64,000 nt of DNA from Burkholderia gladioli. GTDB taxonomy: Bacteria > Pseudomonadota > Gammaproteobacteria > Burkholderiales > Burkholderiaceae. Position 1 is the first letter of the stretch. Each line of letters opens with the position of its first letter. The notes under the pieces are model-generated. The model saw only the letters and a program-made list of their open reading frames with translations. It did no database searches and was not told the DNA's origin. Positions 9,550 to 18,058 of the stretch are shown here, piece by piece. The position numbers and the translations under genes were made by a program. The stretch covers positions 2,170,001 to 2,234,000 of the forward strand of contig NZ_CP009323.1 in the NCBI RefSeq assembly GCF_000959725.1. Direction: 5' to 3'.

Positions 9550-9939
9550 TCATCGGCCCCGCGCGTGCAGGCCGATGCGGTTGCCCTCGGTGTCGAGCAC
9601 GTAGGCGATGTAGCCGATCTCGCGCGGCAGCTCGATCACCGCGCCCTCGATGATGCCGCCGGCGCGCCGGGCGCGTTCCAGCGCGGCCTGCGCCGATTCG
9701 CCGGCCTCGAGGTAGAGCACCGGGCCGGCCGCGGCCGGCTTGCTGCCGAGCGGGTCCTGCACCAGCGCGCCGCCGGTCTGGCCGTCGTCGTGCTCGAAGA
9801 TCGCGAGCAGCGAGCCGCCGAGATTCTCGCGCTTCAGGCGCTTGTCGAGCAGGGTTTCGTAGAAGCGCGTGGCGCGATCGAGATCGTGGGTGGGGATCTC
9901 GAACCAGCTGATCGCGCGGGTGGTGGTGGCGGTGTTCAT
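9550..9939 (-). CDS. VOC (glyoxalase/bleomycin resistance) family protein
   Basis: A 129-residue single-module VOC metalloprotein with paired beta-alpha-beta-beta-beta halves. The N-terminal half starts ISWFEIPTHDLDRATRFYETLL and the C-terminal half ends YIAYVLDTEGNRIGLHA, providing the usual His/Glu-type metal ligands. The start at 9939 is supported by AGGAGA eight bases upstream. Likely a small-molecule lyase or dioxygenase, or a binding protein; the substrate cannot be told. Followed on the same strand by a WYL-type regulator. Confidence 0.88.
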   Translation of the reverse strand: MNTATTTRAISWFEIPTHDLDRATRFYETLLDKRLKRENLGGSLLAIFEHDDGQTGGALVQDPLGSKPAAAGPVLYLEAGESAQAALERARRAGGIIEGAVIELPREIGYIAYVLDTEGNRIGLHARGR

Positions 9940-10079
9940 CTGCGTCTCCTGGAGGGGCGGGGTGGTTCGCATCGCAGCCGATGCGGTGAGACGCAGTGTG
10001 CGGGGGCCCTGCTGACAGCGTGCTGTCAGCAGCCGGCAGCATGGCCGCGGCCCGCGCGCCGCGGGGCGGGCTCACGAAA

Positions 10080-10110
10080 CGCGACAGGGCCGGAAATTCC
10101 GGCCCTGTCG
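10080..10110 (-). terminator. Perfect hairpin downstream of the rRNA methyltransferase gene
   Basis: A 12-base perfect inverted repeat (CGACAGGGCCGG and its complement, loop AAATT) lies 37 bases beyond the stop of the minus-strand methyltransferase gene. On the minus strand it is followed by CGTTTCG, only a weak T tract, so it may act as a terminator or a 3' stabilising hairpin. Confidence 0.55.
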
Positions 10111-10147
10111 TGTCATGCGCGACGCCTTTCGGGCGCCGGTCCAGGCA

Positions 10148-11470
10148 TCAGTCCTGGCCCGTCCCGGCGTTGTCCGCGCCGGCGCCAGCCTCGCCGGCCG
10201 GCCGCTGCCGCACGCTGCCGGCCACCACGTCGAAGCGGAACAGCCGGCATTCGAGCGCGCCGTTGAACAGCGGCGTCTTGGCCGATTCGCGCAGGCGCAG
10301 CTGGCCCGGCAGCGAGCGATCCGAGCTCAGCAGGAAGGCCTGCCAGCCCGTGAAGCGTTGCTTGAGCGCGGTGCCGAGCGCGGCGAAGAACTCACCGTCG
10401 GGCGCATCGGTGTGGGTGCGGCGGAAGGCATCGTCGGCGCCGCGGTTGCGGCCCGTCTCGCGGACCTCGCCGCGCGCGCTGCGCCCGCGCACCTCGATCC
10501 GCTCGCCATAGGGCGGATTGGCGATGATCAGGCCCGGCGCGTCGCAGGGCGGCGCCATGAAGCGCGCGTCCACCTGCTTGAGCGAGACGCCCGGCGCGCC
10601 GGCGCGCTCGAGGTTGGCGCGCGCCTTGTCGAGCATGTCGCCCGAGATGTCGCTGCCGTACACGGGCAGCGCGTCGCGGCGGCCGCGCGCGGCGCGCTTG
10701 GCGTCCATCGCGCCGACCTTGAGGGTCTGCCAGGCGGTGATGTCGTACTGCTTGAGCTTCTCGAAGCCGAAGCGGCGTTCCACGCCGGGGGCGACGTCCA
10801 GCGCGATCTGGGCGGCCTCGGCCAGGAAGGTGCCGCTGCCGCACATCGGGTCGTAGAGCGGCAGCTCGGGGGTCCAGCCGGCCAGGCGCAGGATGCCGGC
10901 GGCGAGGTTCTCGCGCAGGGGTGCCGCGCCCTTGTCGAGGCGCCAGCCGCGCTTGAACAGCGGCTCGCCCGAGGTATCGAGGTAGAGCGTGCACTGGTTG
11001 GCGGTCAGGAAGGCGAACACGCGCACGTCGGGCATCGCGGTGTCGATGCTCGGGCGCGAGCCGGTCTTCTCGCGCAGCCGGTCGCAGATCGCGTCCTTGA
11101 CGCGCAGCGTGGCGAATTCGAGGCTCTTGAGCGGCGACTTGATGGCGGTGATGTCCACCCGCAGCGTCTGGGTCGAGGCGAACCAGCGCTCCCAGCCCTG
11201 CTCGAGCGCCAGCGCATAGACTTCCTGCTCGTTGCGGTAGGCGCGCTCGGCGATCTTCAGCAGCACCCGGCTGGCGACACGCGAATGCAGGTTGGCGGCC
11301 ATGCCGGCGGTCCAGCCGCCGCGGAAATGGACGCCGCCCGGCACCTGGGCGCCGACATCGAGCGGTGCGCCGCCGGTGCGGCGCGCGCCGATCTCGGCCA
11401 GCTCGGCCGCGAGCGCGGCTTCGAGCCCGCGCGGGCAGGGAGCGAAGAAATCGAAATCAGAGGAGGACAT
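10148..11470 (-). CDS. THUMP-domain class I SAM-dependent rRNA methyltransferase (RlmL N-half type)
   Basis: A 440-residue predicted 23S rRNA guanine-N2 methyltransferase, like the N-terminal half of E. coli RlmKL (m2G2445) or YpsC. It has an N-terminal ferredoxin-like/THUMP region (residues about 5-160). The Rossmann methyltransferase domain shows the SAM motif DPMCGSGTF near residue 207 and the catalytic motif NPPYGER near residue 317. After the catalytic motif there is an unusual Arg/Gly-rich insertion of about 30 residues (EVRGRSARGEVRETG...) before the core resumes at GEFFAALGTAL. The start at 11470 follows a GGAGG-rich stretch. Stands alone. Confidence 0.9.
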   Translation of the reverse strand: MSSSDFDFFAPCPRGLEAALAAELAEIGARRTGGAPLDVGAQVPGGVHFRGGWTAGMAANLHSRVASRVLLKIAERAYRNEQEVYALALEQGWERWFASTQTLRVDITAIKSPLKSLEFATLRVKDAICDRLREKTGSRPSIDTAMPDVRVFAFLTANQCTLYLDTSGEPLFKRGWRLDKGAAPLRENLAAGILRLAGWTPELPLYDPMCGSGTFLAEAAQIALDVAPGVERRFGFEKLKQYDITAWQTLKVGAMDAKRAARGRRDALPVYGSDISGDMLDKARANLERAGAPGVSLKQVDARFMAPPCDAPGLIIANPPYGERIEVRGRSARGEVRETGRNRGADDAFRRTHTDAPDGEFFAALGTALKQRFTGWQAFLLSSDRSLPGQLRLRESAKTPLFNGALECRLFRFDVVAGSVRQRPAGEAGAGADNAGTGQD

Positions 11471-11593
11471 AGGGGGGCGGGACGGCGCGTGCAAAAGCCG
11501 ACATTGTACGCGGCCCGGCAAGCCGCCAAGGGGCGCGATCGCGCGACGCCGCCGGCCGGGCGTCGGCGCGCGCGCCGCCGGGGCCGTCCGACC

Positions 11594-13738
11594 TCAGTGC
11601 GCGCCCGGTCCCGACGCGGCCTCGTGCGGGCCACGCGCGGCGCGCGGCCAGATGAGGCTCATCGGATCGGCGCGCACCGCGCGCCAGATCGCGCTGATCA
11701 GCGCGCGCACCTTGGTCGGCCGCAGCGCGCGCGAACGCACCGCCATGGTGAAGGCCAGCGCGAAGCTGACGGCCACGTTGAGCACCGCCATCGACAGCAC
11801 GCCGGCCGCCGCCCACCAGAGTTCGCCCGAGGCCAGCGCGGGCTTGCCGAGCACGCCCAGCGCCACGCCGATCGAGCCGGCCGAGAGCGTCACGTGGCGC
11901 ACCTCGAAACCGAACGCGAAGGCGCTGACGATGGCCGGCACCAGCCCGAGCATCATGCCTAGCCCGACGTTGCCGACCACCCCGGCCACGTTGCTCTTGC
12001 AGAACCTCGCCAGGCGCGCCGCGCCGCTCACGCCGAGCGTGAGGCGCAGGCGCCGGTGGTAGGCGATCGCGTCGCCCACCCGATGCAGCACGAACCAGTT
12101 GTCGGCCCAGCCGGCGATCAGGCTGGAGGCCCACAGCAGCACGCCGGTCAGCGCCGCGTAGATCGGCGTGGGGCCGAGCAGCGCGAACGAGCGCAGCGTG
12201 GCATGGGCCTTGTCGGCCGAGATCACATCGGCATGCAGCAGGGCGTGGGCGCCGAGCTGCACGGCCAGGCACACCGGCAGCACCACCAGCACGTTGCCGG
12301 CGATGGCGGCCGCCTGGGTGCGGATCAGCGCCACCACCGAGGCCACGAAGCGCTTCACGCCCTCCTCGTGGCCGATGTCGTCGAGCTCGCGCGCCAGCGT
12401 CGGCGCGGTCATCGCCGGCTGCTTGGTGGCCAGCGTGAAGTGCAGGAAGTGCATCAGCGTGAAGCTGGCCGCGTAGTTGATGCCGGCCAGGAAGCCCTCG
12501 ATCATCGACTGCAGGTGCGCGCCGGTGATCCAGAACTTCACGCAGACGGTGGCGACCGTCACCAGGCCGCCGCCGGCGGCCATGCGCATCATCTTCAGGT
12601 AGTCGGCGCGGCCGCGCGTGATGTAGTGCTCGCCGGTATCGGCATTGGTCTCCACCAGCTTGCGCGCGAACAGCGAGAAGTTGCTGCGCACCAGGTGCGA
12701 GACGCTCTGGCTGTTCTGGTTGGCGTCCACCAGCTCGGCCGTCAGGCGCGCCAGGCCGCGCGGCTCGTCGCGCGCCATCCAGGCGTTGAGCAGCGATTCG
12801 GCGCGGTGGATGCGCATGCGCATGCGTTCGACCTGGAACACGATGTCGACCGACACGCCGTTGCGGTACAGGTGCGCCGAGACCTCGTCGGCCGATTGCC
12901 GGCATTCGTCGAGCAGCACGCGCAGGTAGTTGACCTCGTGCAGCAGCTTGCTGGCCTCGCCACCCGAACCACCCGGGCCGCTGTCTTCCAGCGCGGCCTG
13001 CGCGCTCTCCACCGCCAGCATGGCGCGCGTCAGGCGGTAGAAGGGCTGGGCCTCGGCGGGCTTGCGCGCCTCGTCGCCCGACAGCCGGCTGCGCACCGTC
13101 TGCGACAGCCCGGTCGAGCTGATCTGCAGGGTCAGGTTGTGCAGCGCGGCCAGCAGGTCGCGCGAGAAGGAGCCGGGCTCATGGCGCTCGGTCTCGGTGA
13201 TCTCGTAGGCGAACAGCGCCTGCAGGCGCGCGAGCAGGTCCTCGGGCAGCGCGTCGATCCAGGCCGCGTCGGACGGCGCCGGGAACATCAGCGTAAACAG
13301 CGCGGCCAGCTCGCGCCGGTTCGGCGCGGGCGGGATCAGCGAGGCGTCGATGCGCTCGAACAGCGCGCCGAAGAAACCGGAATGCACCGGCATGCCGGCG
13401 TCGCAGAGCAGGGAGATGCCGTCGCTCTCGCGCAGCAGCGCTCGCAGCATGCGCGCCACGTTGGCCTTCCAGGCCGGATTGCGGTCCAGCACATGCAGCA
13501 CGTAGCGCAGTCGCGCGTGGGCCGTGAAACCGCGCGGCGGCTCGGCGGCGGCCCCCTCGGCGGCCGGCGGCTGCACGCTGCCCTCGCGGCGCAGCCAGTG
13601 CGCGAGCTCGATCAGCCACTCGCTGCGCTCGGCATGCGGCGCGTTCGCGTCGGCCGTGGCCAGCAGCGCGTCGAGCTGGTGGCTGGCACTGCGCGAGGCA
13701 CGCCATTTCTTCAGGAGAGTGGTCAGGGAACGGAACAT
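11594..13738 (-). CDS. SpcRec/Gcr family membrane protein ('site-specific recombinase')
   Basis: A 714-residue protein of the family annotated as site-specific recombinase after Neisseria gcr. The N-terminal half (residues 1-330) is soluble, charged and helical; the C-terminal half carries multiple hydrophobic helices (MMRMAAGGGLVTVATVC, FLAGINYAASFTLMHFL, AIAGNVLVVLPVCLAVQLG, IYAALTGVLLWASSLIAGW and others). No tyrosine or serine recombinase catalytic motif is visible, and such a hydrophobic protein is a poor fit for a DNA recombinase, so the recombinase name should be treated as historical. The start at 13738 (MFRSLTTLLKKW) lies within the family norm. Not in an obvious operon. Confidence 0.82.
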   Translation of the reverse strand: MFRSLTTLLKKWRASRSASHQLDALLATADANAPHAERSEWLIELAHWLRREGSVQPPAAEGAAAEPPRGFTAHARLRYVLHVLDRNPAWKANVARMLRALLRESDGISLLCDAGMPVHSGFFGALFERIDASLIPPAPNRRELAALFTLMFPAPSDAAWIDALPEDLLARLQALFAYEITETERHEPGSFSRDLLAALHNLTLQISSTGLSQTVRSRLSGDEARKPAEAQPFYRLTRAMLAVESAQAALEDSGPGGSGGEASKLLHEVNYLRVLLDECRQSADEVSAHLYRNGVSVDIVFQVERMRMRIHRAESLLNAWMARDEPRGLARLTAELVDANQNSQSVSHLVRSNFSLFARKLVETNADTGEHYITRGRADYLKMMRMAAGGGLVTVATVCVKFWITGAHLQSMIEGFLAGINYAASFTLMHFLHFTLATKQPAMTAPTLARELDDIGHEEGVKRFVASVVALIRTQAAAIAGNVLVVLPVCLAVQLGAHALLHADVISADKAHATLRSFALLGPTPIYAALTGVLLWASSLIAGWADNWFVLHRVGDAIAYHRRLRLTLGVSGAARLARFCKSNVAGVVGNVGLGMMLGLVPAIVSAFAFGFEVRHVTLSAGSIGVALGVLGKPALASGELWWAAAGVLSMAVLNVAVSFALAFTMAVRSRALRPTKVRALISAIWRAVRADPMSLIWPRAARGPHEAASGPGAH

Positions 13739-14068
13739 GGCAGCGCACGGTCGGGCGCCGCGGATGGCGGCGCAGGTCGTCGGACAGCGCAAGCCGCGCG
13801 CGGCCCGCCGGTGGGCGGCCGCGCCGGCGGCGCGCAGTTGCGCCGCGTCGAGCTTGCCGGGAGGCGCCTAGGATCGTCAATCGTCGCGCAAAAGGCAAGC
13901 CGACCGGCGCATCGGACGGCGGTTCCGGCGCGGCATGACAAGAATTGTCAAATCCGCGACGGGGCGGGTTTTTCGGGGGAATTCGAGGCAGCGGAAGAGG
14001 GAGAGGGCCGGAGGAGGCGATGCGCGCGGCGCGGTGAACCGCGCCGGCACCGGCCGCAGCGCCGCGCC
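13739..14068. other. Intergenic region between SpcRec gene and pqiC
   Basis: 330 bases without a convincing gene. It contains an interrupted palindrome TGACAA-GAA-TTGTCA at 13934-13948. The minus-strand reading of that palindrome includes TTGACA, a perfect -35 hexamer oriented towards the SpcRec gene, but no good -10 follows at 16-18 bases. The rest is GC-rich and otherwise featureless. Confidence 0.45.
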
Positions 14069-14824
14069 TCAGCCGGCCGGCTGGGCGTCGGCGGCCTCTG
14101 CCTCGCTCGGGCAGCGCACCGCGCCCGGTGGCGGCACCGCGCCCTTGGTGGAAGTTTTCGGCGGGGCCGGCTGGGCGGCCATCACGCGCACGCCGGCCGA
14201 GATCCGCGCGGCCAGCTCGCCGACCGCCTGCCGGTGGCCGGCCACCAGCGCGTCGTAGCCGCTGCCGACCTTCTCCACCAGGGTGCTGCGGCAGGTCATC
14301 ACCGACTGCGTGGCCAGCGAGCGCACGCTCCACACCGCATCGAGCGCGGCCTTGTCGCCGGGCCAGGACTCGAAGCGCTGCACGTCGACGCTGACGCGGT
14401 AGACCGGCACGCCCGGCGGCGCGGGCGCGTCGGCCACGTCGATGGTGCCGAGCCGGCGCGTGAGCGCCGAGGACAGCGCGCGGCGGATCTCGTCGGCCGG
14501 CGGCGAGGCCCAGCGATGCTCCTCGAGCACGTCGACGCGCGACTCGCCGCGCTGGACCACCAGCTGGTTCTTGGCGACCTGCTCGGGCACGTTGACGGCC
14601 GGCACCTGGATCAGGAAGGCGGGGTTGGCCGGCAGGCTGCGGCCTGCCGTGACGGCGCCGGCGTCGCCCGACAGCGTATAGAAGTGCGAGGGCGCCGAGG
14701 CGCAGCCGGCCAGCAGCGCCGCGCCCGCCAGGGCCGCGAGGGAAGTACGGGAGGCCGCGGCGGCCGGCGCCGGCAGGCTGCCGCGCGCGGCGCGGCGAGT
14801 CGAACGGGGCGGGGTGGCGCTCAT
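14069..14824 (-). CDS. pqiC: PqiC, membrane-integrity transporter lipoprotein
   Basis: A 251-residue outer-membrane lipoprotein of the ABC-type transport auxiliary (DUF330/LptE-like) family. A lipobox ends in LLAGC with the acylated Cys at residue 41; the preceding n-region is unusually long and Arg/Pro/Ala-rich. The mature N-terminus SAPSHFYTLSGD is typical of PqiC. A proline-rich C-terminal tail follows the domain. Its ATG overlaps the pqiB stop by four bases. With PqiA and PqiB it should form the intermembrane lipid-transfer tunnel between inner and outer membranes. Confidence 0.9.
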   Translation of the reverse strand: MSATPPRSTRRAARGSLPAPAAAASRTSLAALAGAALLAGCASAPSHFYTLSGDAGAVTAGRSLPANPAFLIQVPAVNVPEQVAKNQLVVQRGESRVDVLEEHRWASPPADEIRRALSSALTRRLGTIDVADAPAPPGVPVYRVSVDVQRFESWPGDKAALDAVWSVRSLATQSVMTCRSTLVEKVGSGYDALVAGHRQAVGELAARISAGVRVMAAQPAPPKTSTKGAVPPPGAVRCPSEAEAADAQPAG

Positions 14825-16455
14825 TTCTGGTCTCCGGGTTTGCCGCGGAGCAGCGACTCGGGATGCCGCTCCATGTAGTCGGCGAGGTTGTTCAGCGACT
14901 GCAGGGTGCGCGTGAGCTCCTTGAGCGCGCCGCGCACGTCCGCCTGCAGCGGCGAATCCTGCTGCAGGGTCGCCTCGGCCGTGGTGAAGGTCTGCTTGGC
15001 CGCCGACAGCGTGTCGCGCGCCTGCGGCGCGACCTGCGTGTCGAGCTGCTGGAACAGCTGGTCGGCATGCTTGAGCGCGTCGTTGAGGTTGTTGCCGATC
15101 TGGTCGAACGGCACCTTGTCGAGCTTCTTGGCGATGTCGGCCACCTGCAGCTGCAGCTCGTCGAGCGTGTTCGGCACGGTGGGCAGTTCGACCGGCTTGC
15201 GCGTCAGGTCGATCTGGACCTTCTGCGCCTTCGGGAAGAAGTCGAGCGCCACGTAGAGCTGGCTGGTCAGCAGGTTGCCGGTGCGCAACTGGCCGCGCAG
15301 GCCGTGCTCGACCAGGCGCGTGAGGATGTCGCGCTGGGCCGGCTCGCCCTTCTTCTCGACCAGGTCGCGGAAGCGCTTGCCGAGCCGCTCCGGATAGATG
15401 TTCATGGTGACCGGCATCAGGAAGTTCTTGGTCTTCGGGTCGTAGTCGATGGCGATGTTGGTGACGTTGCCCAGCACGATGCCGCGGAAGTCGACCGGCG
15501 CGCCCACCGACAGCCCGCGCAGCGACTGGTTGAAGTTCATCACCACCTCGACCGGCAGGCCGTCCGGATCGCGCATCGCGTCGCCCTCGTCGGAGCCGAG
15601 CCGGAAGGTCGCGCCGTTCGACACCGGGCCGCCGGCCGACTGGTTCGGCGGCGACTGGAAGGCCAGGCCGCCGAGGATCACGGTGGCCAGCGACTGCGTA
15701 TTGAGCTTGAAGCCGCTCGAATCGAGGCGCAGGTCCACGCCGCTGGCCTGCCACCAGCGCGTGTTGGTGCCGACGTACTGGTCGTAGGGGGCGTTGACGA
15801 ACACGTTGAAGGTCACGCCGGTGCCGTCCTTGTCGAGCGAGAAGCCGACCACCTGGCCGACCTGCACGCGGCGGTAGTAGACCGGCGAGCCGATGTCGAC
15901 CGAGCCCAGCGAATCGCCATGCAGCACGTAGGAGGTGCCCTTGTCGTCGCCGGTGACGGGCGGGGGCGTCTCCAGACCGGCGAAGTCGGTCTGGGTATTG
16001 GGCGAGCGGCCGGCGTCGACGCCGATGTAGGCGCCCGACAGCAGCGTGTTGAGGCCCGACACGCCGGAGGCGCCCACCCGCGGGCGCACCACCCAGAAGC
16101 GGCTGCCCTTGACGGCGAAGTCCTCGGCCTCCTTCTTCAGCTGCACGTCGACCAGCACGTGCGAGAGGTCCTTGGAGAGCTTGATGGTCTTGACCGTGCC
16201 GATCTCGACATCCTTGTACTTGACCTGGGTCTTGCCCGGCTCGAGCCCCTCGGCGCTGCGGAAGCTGATGGTGATCTCGGGGCCGCGGTCGAACACCGAC
16301 TTCACCACCAGGCCGATGCCGATCAGCGCCGCCACCAGCGGCACCAGCCAGACCAGCGAGGGCAGCCAGCCGCTGCGGCGCGTGACGACGGCCTCGGGCA
16401 GCTCGGGCGGGTTGGGCTGGTTCGGGTCGGGTTGCGGGCCTTGCGGACTATTCAT
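14821..16455 (-). CDS. pqiB: PqiB, MlaD/MCE-domain intermembrane transport protein
   Basis: A 544-residue protein with a short cytoplasmic N-terminus and one signal anchor (about residues 31-52). Three consecutive MCE/MlaD domains follow, each opening with a motif of the type ITISFRSAEGLEPGKTQVKYKDVEIG, GTSYVLHGDSLGSVDIGSPVYYRRVQVG and VVMNFNQSLRGLSVGAPVDFRG. The C-terminal helical/coiled-coil region forms the needle in E. coli PqiB. It overlaps the second pqiA-half gene by eight bases and pqiC by four, a tight translationally coupled operon. Role: lipid transport between membranes under envelope stress. Confidence 0.95.
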   Translation of the reverse strand: MNSPQGPQPDPNQPNPPELPEAVVTRRSGWLPSLVWLVPLVAALIGIGLVVKSVFDRGPEITISFRSAEGLEPGKTQVKYKDVEIGTVKTIKLSKDLSHVLVDVQLKKEAEDFAVKGSRFWVVRPRVGASGVSGLNTLLSGAYIGVDAGRSPNTQTDFAGLETPPPVTGDDKGTSYVLHGDSLGSVDIGSPVYYRRVQVGQVVGFSLDKDGTGVTFNVFVNAPYDQYVGTNTRWWQASGVDLRLDSSGFKLNTQSLATVILGGLAFQSPPNQSAGGPVSNGATFRLGSDEGDAMRDPDGLPVEVVMNFNQSLRGLSVGAPVDFRGIVLGNVTNIAIDYDPKTKNFLMPVTMNIYPERLGKRFRDLVEKKGEPAQRDILTRLVEHGLRGQLRTGNLLTSQLYVALDFFPKAQKVQIDLTRKPVELPTVPNTLDELQLQVADIAKKLDKVPFDQIGNNLNDALKHADQLFQQLDTQVAPQARDTLSAAKQTFTTAEATLQQDSPLQADVRGALKELTRTLQSLNNLADYMERHPESLLRGKPGDQK

Positions 16456-17089
16456 GGTGTTTTCCAGAGGTGACGACGTGATCCCAGATCAGCCGGGGAT
16501 CGAACTGCATCGAGGCGAGCATGGTGAGGATCACCACCGAGCCGAACGCGAGCGCGCCCGGGCCGGCGGTGATCTCGGCCAGCGAGCGGAAGTGGACCAG
16601 CGCGACGGTCAGCGTGACGACGAAGATGTCGAGCATCGACCAGCGCCCGATCCGCTCGACGATGCGATACAGCCGGGTGCGCTGCACCGGCCGCCAGGCG
16701 GAACGGCGCTGCGCGGAGATCACCAGGATGGTCAGCGCGCCGAGCTTGAGCATCGGCACCAGGATGCTGGCGACGAATACCACCACGGCCAGCGGCCAGT
16801 CGCCCGACACCCAGAAATAGACCACCCCGCTCATGATCGTGTCTTCCTGCGCGCCGACGATCGAGGCGGTGCGCATGATCGGCAGCAGGTTGGCGGGAAT
16901 ATACAGGATCGCGGCGGCCAGCAGCAGCGCCCAGGTGCGCGCGATGCTGTCGGGCTTGCGCAGGTGCAGGGCGGTGCCGCAGCGCGCGCAGCGCTCGGGC
17001 GGATGCGCGTCGGCGCGCGCGAGCTTCTGCACGTGGCCGCAGGCATGGCAGCTCGCCATGCCCGCGCGTGCGGCGGAGGTGATCTTCAT
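16448..17089 (-). CDS. pqiA: PqiA-domain protein, second half (split PqiA)
   Basis: A 213-residue inner-membrane protein equal to one half of E. coli PqiA. A zinc-ribbon (CHACG ... CARCG, residues about 14-37) is followed by four transmembrane helices starting IARTWALLLAAAILYIPANLLPIM and ending ALAFGSVVILTMLASMQFDPRLIWD. E. coli PqiA fuses two such modules; here they are separate genes overlapping by four bases. It overlaps the pqiB start by eight bases. The two modules probably assemble as a heterodimer to serve the PqiB channel. Confidence 0.9.
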   Translation of the reverse strand: MKITSAARAGMASCHACGHVQKLARADAHPPERCARCGTALHLRKPDSIARTWALLLAAAILYIPANLLPIMRTASIVGAQEDTIMSGVVYFWVSGDWPLAVVVFVASILVPMLKLGALTILVISAQRRSAWRPVQRTRLYRIVERIGRWSMLDIFVVTLTVALVHFRSLAEITAGPGALAFGSVVILTMLASMQFDPRLIWDHVVTSGKHHE

Positions 17090-17781
17090 CGGCGCGGCGC
17101 TCCGGCGTGGCTCGCGGGCGTGCCGCCGGCCGGCGCGGCCGGGGCAGCAGGGGCGTGCCGCTGCGCCGCGCGGCGCGCGCGGATCTCGTCGGCGAGGTCC
17201 CACAGCGCGCGCGGGTCGAACATCATCACCGCGGCCAGCATCAGGGTCAGCGCGCCGAACGCGAACAGCGCCGCCTCCGGCACCACGCGCGCCAGGCTCA
17301 CCATCTTGACGATGGTCACCAGGATGCCCAGCATGAACACCTCGATCATGCCCCAGGGGCGCACCAGCTGGATCGCCCGCAGCACCGCGTTGAAGGCCGG
17401 CGGCACACGGCCGGCGCGCAGCGAGAGCAGCACGTAGAGCAGGGCGGCCATCTCGATCAGCGGGAACAGCAGGGTGGAGCAGAACACCATCACCGCCACC
17501 AGTTGCATGTCCTGGTTCCACAGCGCCTCGAGCGCGCCGAGCAGGGTGGTCTGCACGCGCATGCCGTTGACGTCCATCTCGAGGATCGGGAAGGTCTGGG
17601 CGATCACGAAGGTGATCAGGGCGGCCAGCGTCAGGGCGCAGATGCGCTCGATCTGGTTGGCGGTATTGCGGTAGAGCAGCGCGTCGCAGCGCGGGCAGCG
17701 GGCGCTGTCCTTGCCGCTAAGCTGCGTTTTGTGCAACAGTGCGTCGCACTCATGACAGGCAATCAGGTCGTGTGTTTCCAT
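17086..17781 (-). CDS. pqiA: PqiA-domain protein, first half (split PqiA)
   Basis: A 231-residue inner-membrane protein and first gene of the pqi operon. It has a zinc ribbon (CHECD ... CPRCD) in residues about 8-37, followed by four transmembrane helices (ICALTLAALITFVIAQTFPILEM, LVAVMVFCSTLLFPLIEMAALLYVLL, WGMIEVFMLGILVTIVKMVSLA, AALFAFGALTLMLAAVMMFDPRALWD). The C-terminus is Ala/Pro-rich. The start METHDL is preceded by CTCCGAG, a modest ribosome site. A TTGACA promoter-like element lies about 90 bases upstream. Confidence 0.9.
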   Translation of the reverse strand: METHDLIACHECDALLHKTQLSGKDSARCPRCDALLYRNTANQIERICALTLAALITFVIAQTFPILEMDVNGMRVQTTLLGALEALWNQDMQLVAVMVFCSTLLFPLIEMAALLYVLLSLRAGRVPPAFNAVLRAIQLVRPWGMIEVFMLGILVTIVKMVSLARVVPEAALFAFGALTLMLAAVMMFDPRALWDLADEIRARRAAQRHAPAAPAAPAGGTPASHAGAPRR

Positions 17782-17840
17782 CTCGGAGGCCGGTTGCGCG
17801 CCATCATGGGGGACGCGGGGACGGGTTGGAACCCGCGCCA

Positions 17841-17872
17841 ATCTTACCAAAACGCGATTTTCGTTGTGTCAA
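17841..17872 (-). promoter_or_regulatory. Candidate promoter of the pqi operon
   Basis: On the minus strand a perfect -35 hexamer TTGACA is followed after 20 bases by TGG-TAAGAT, an extended -10. The 20-base spacing is too long for an ideal sigma-70 promoter, so the extended -10 may be the main determinant. It lies 60-90 bases upstream of the first pqiA ATG. Confidence 0.4.
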
Positions 17873-18058
17873 GCCCGGCTCGGGGCGCGCCGCGCCCGGC
17901 CGGGCCGGGATCGGGCAGACGAGCCAAATTCTGACCGCCGCGCCAGTTTTCAGTTTCCTCGCCTGCCGGATTGTTGCGGTAGCATGGCGGCCTTGAATGC
18001 GTCGGAATCCTACAGGCAGGGCCGGCGCCGCGTCCCGCACCATCCGAGGCTTTCCGTT

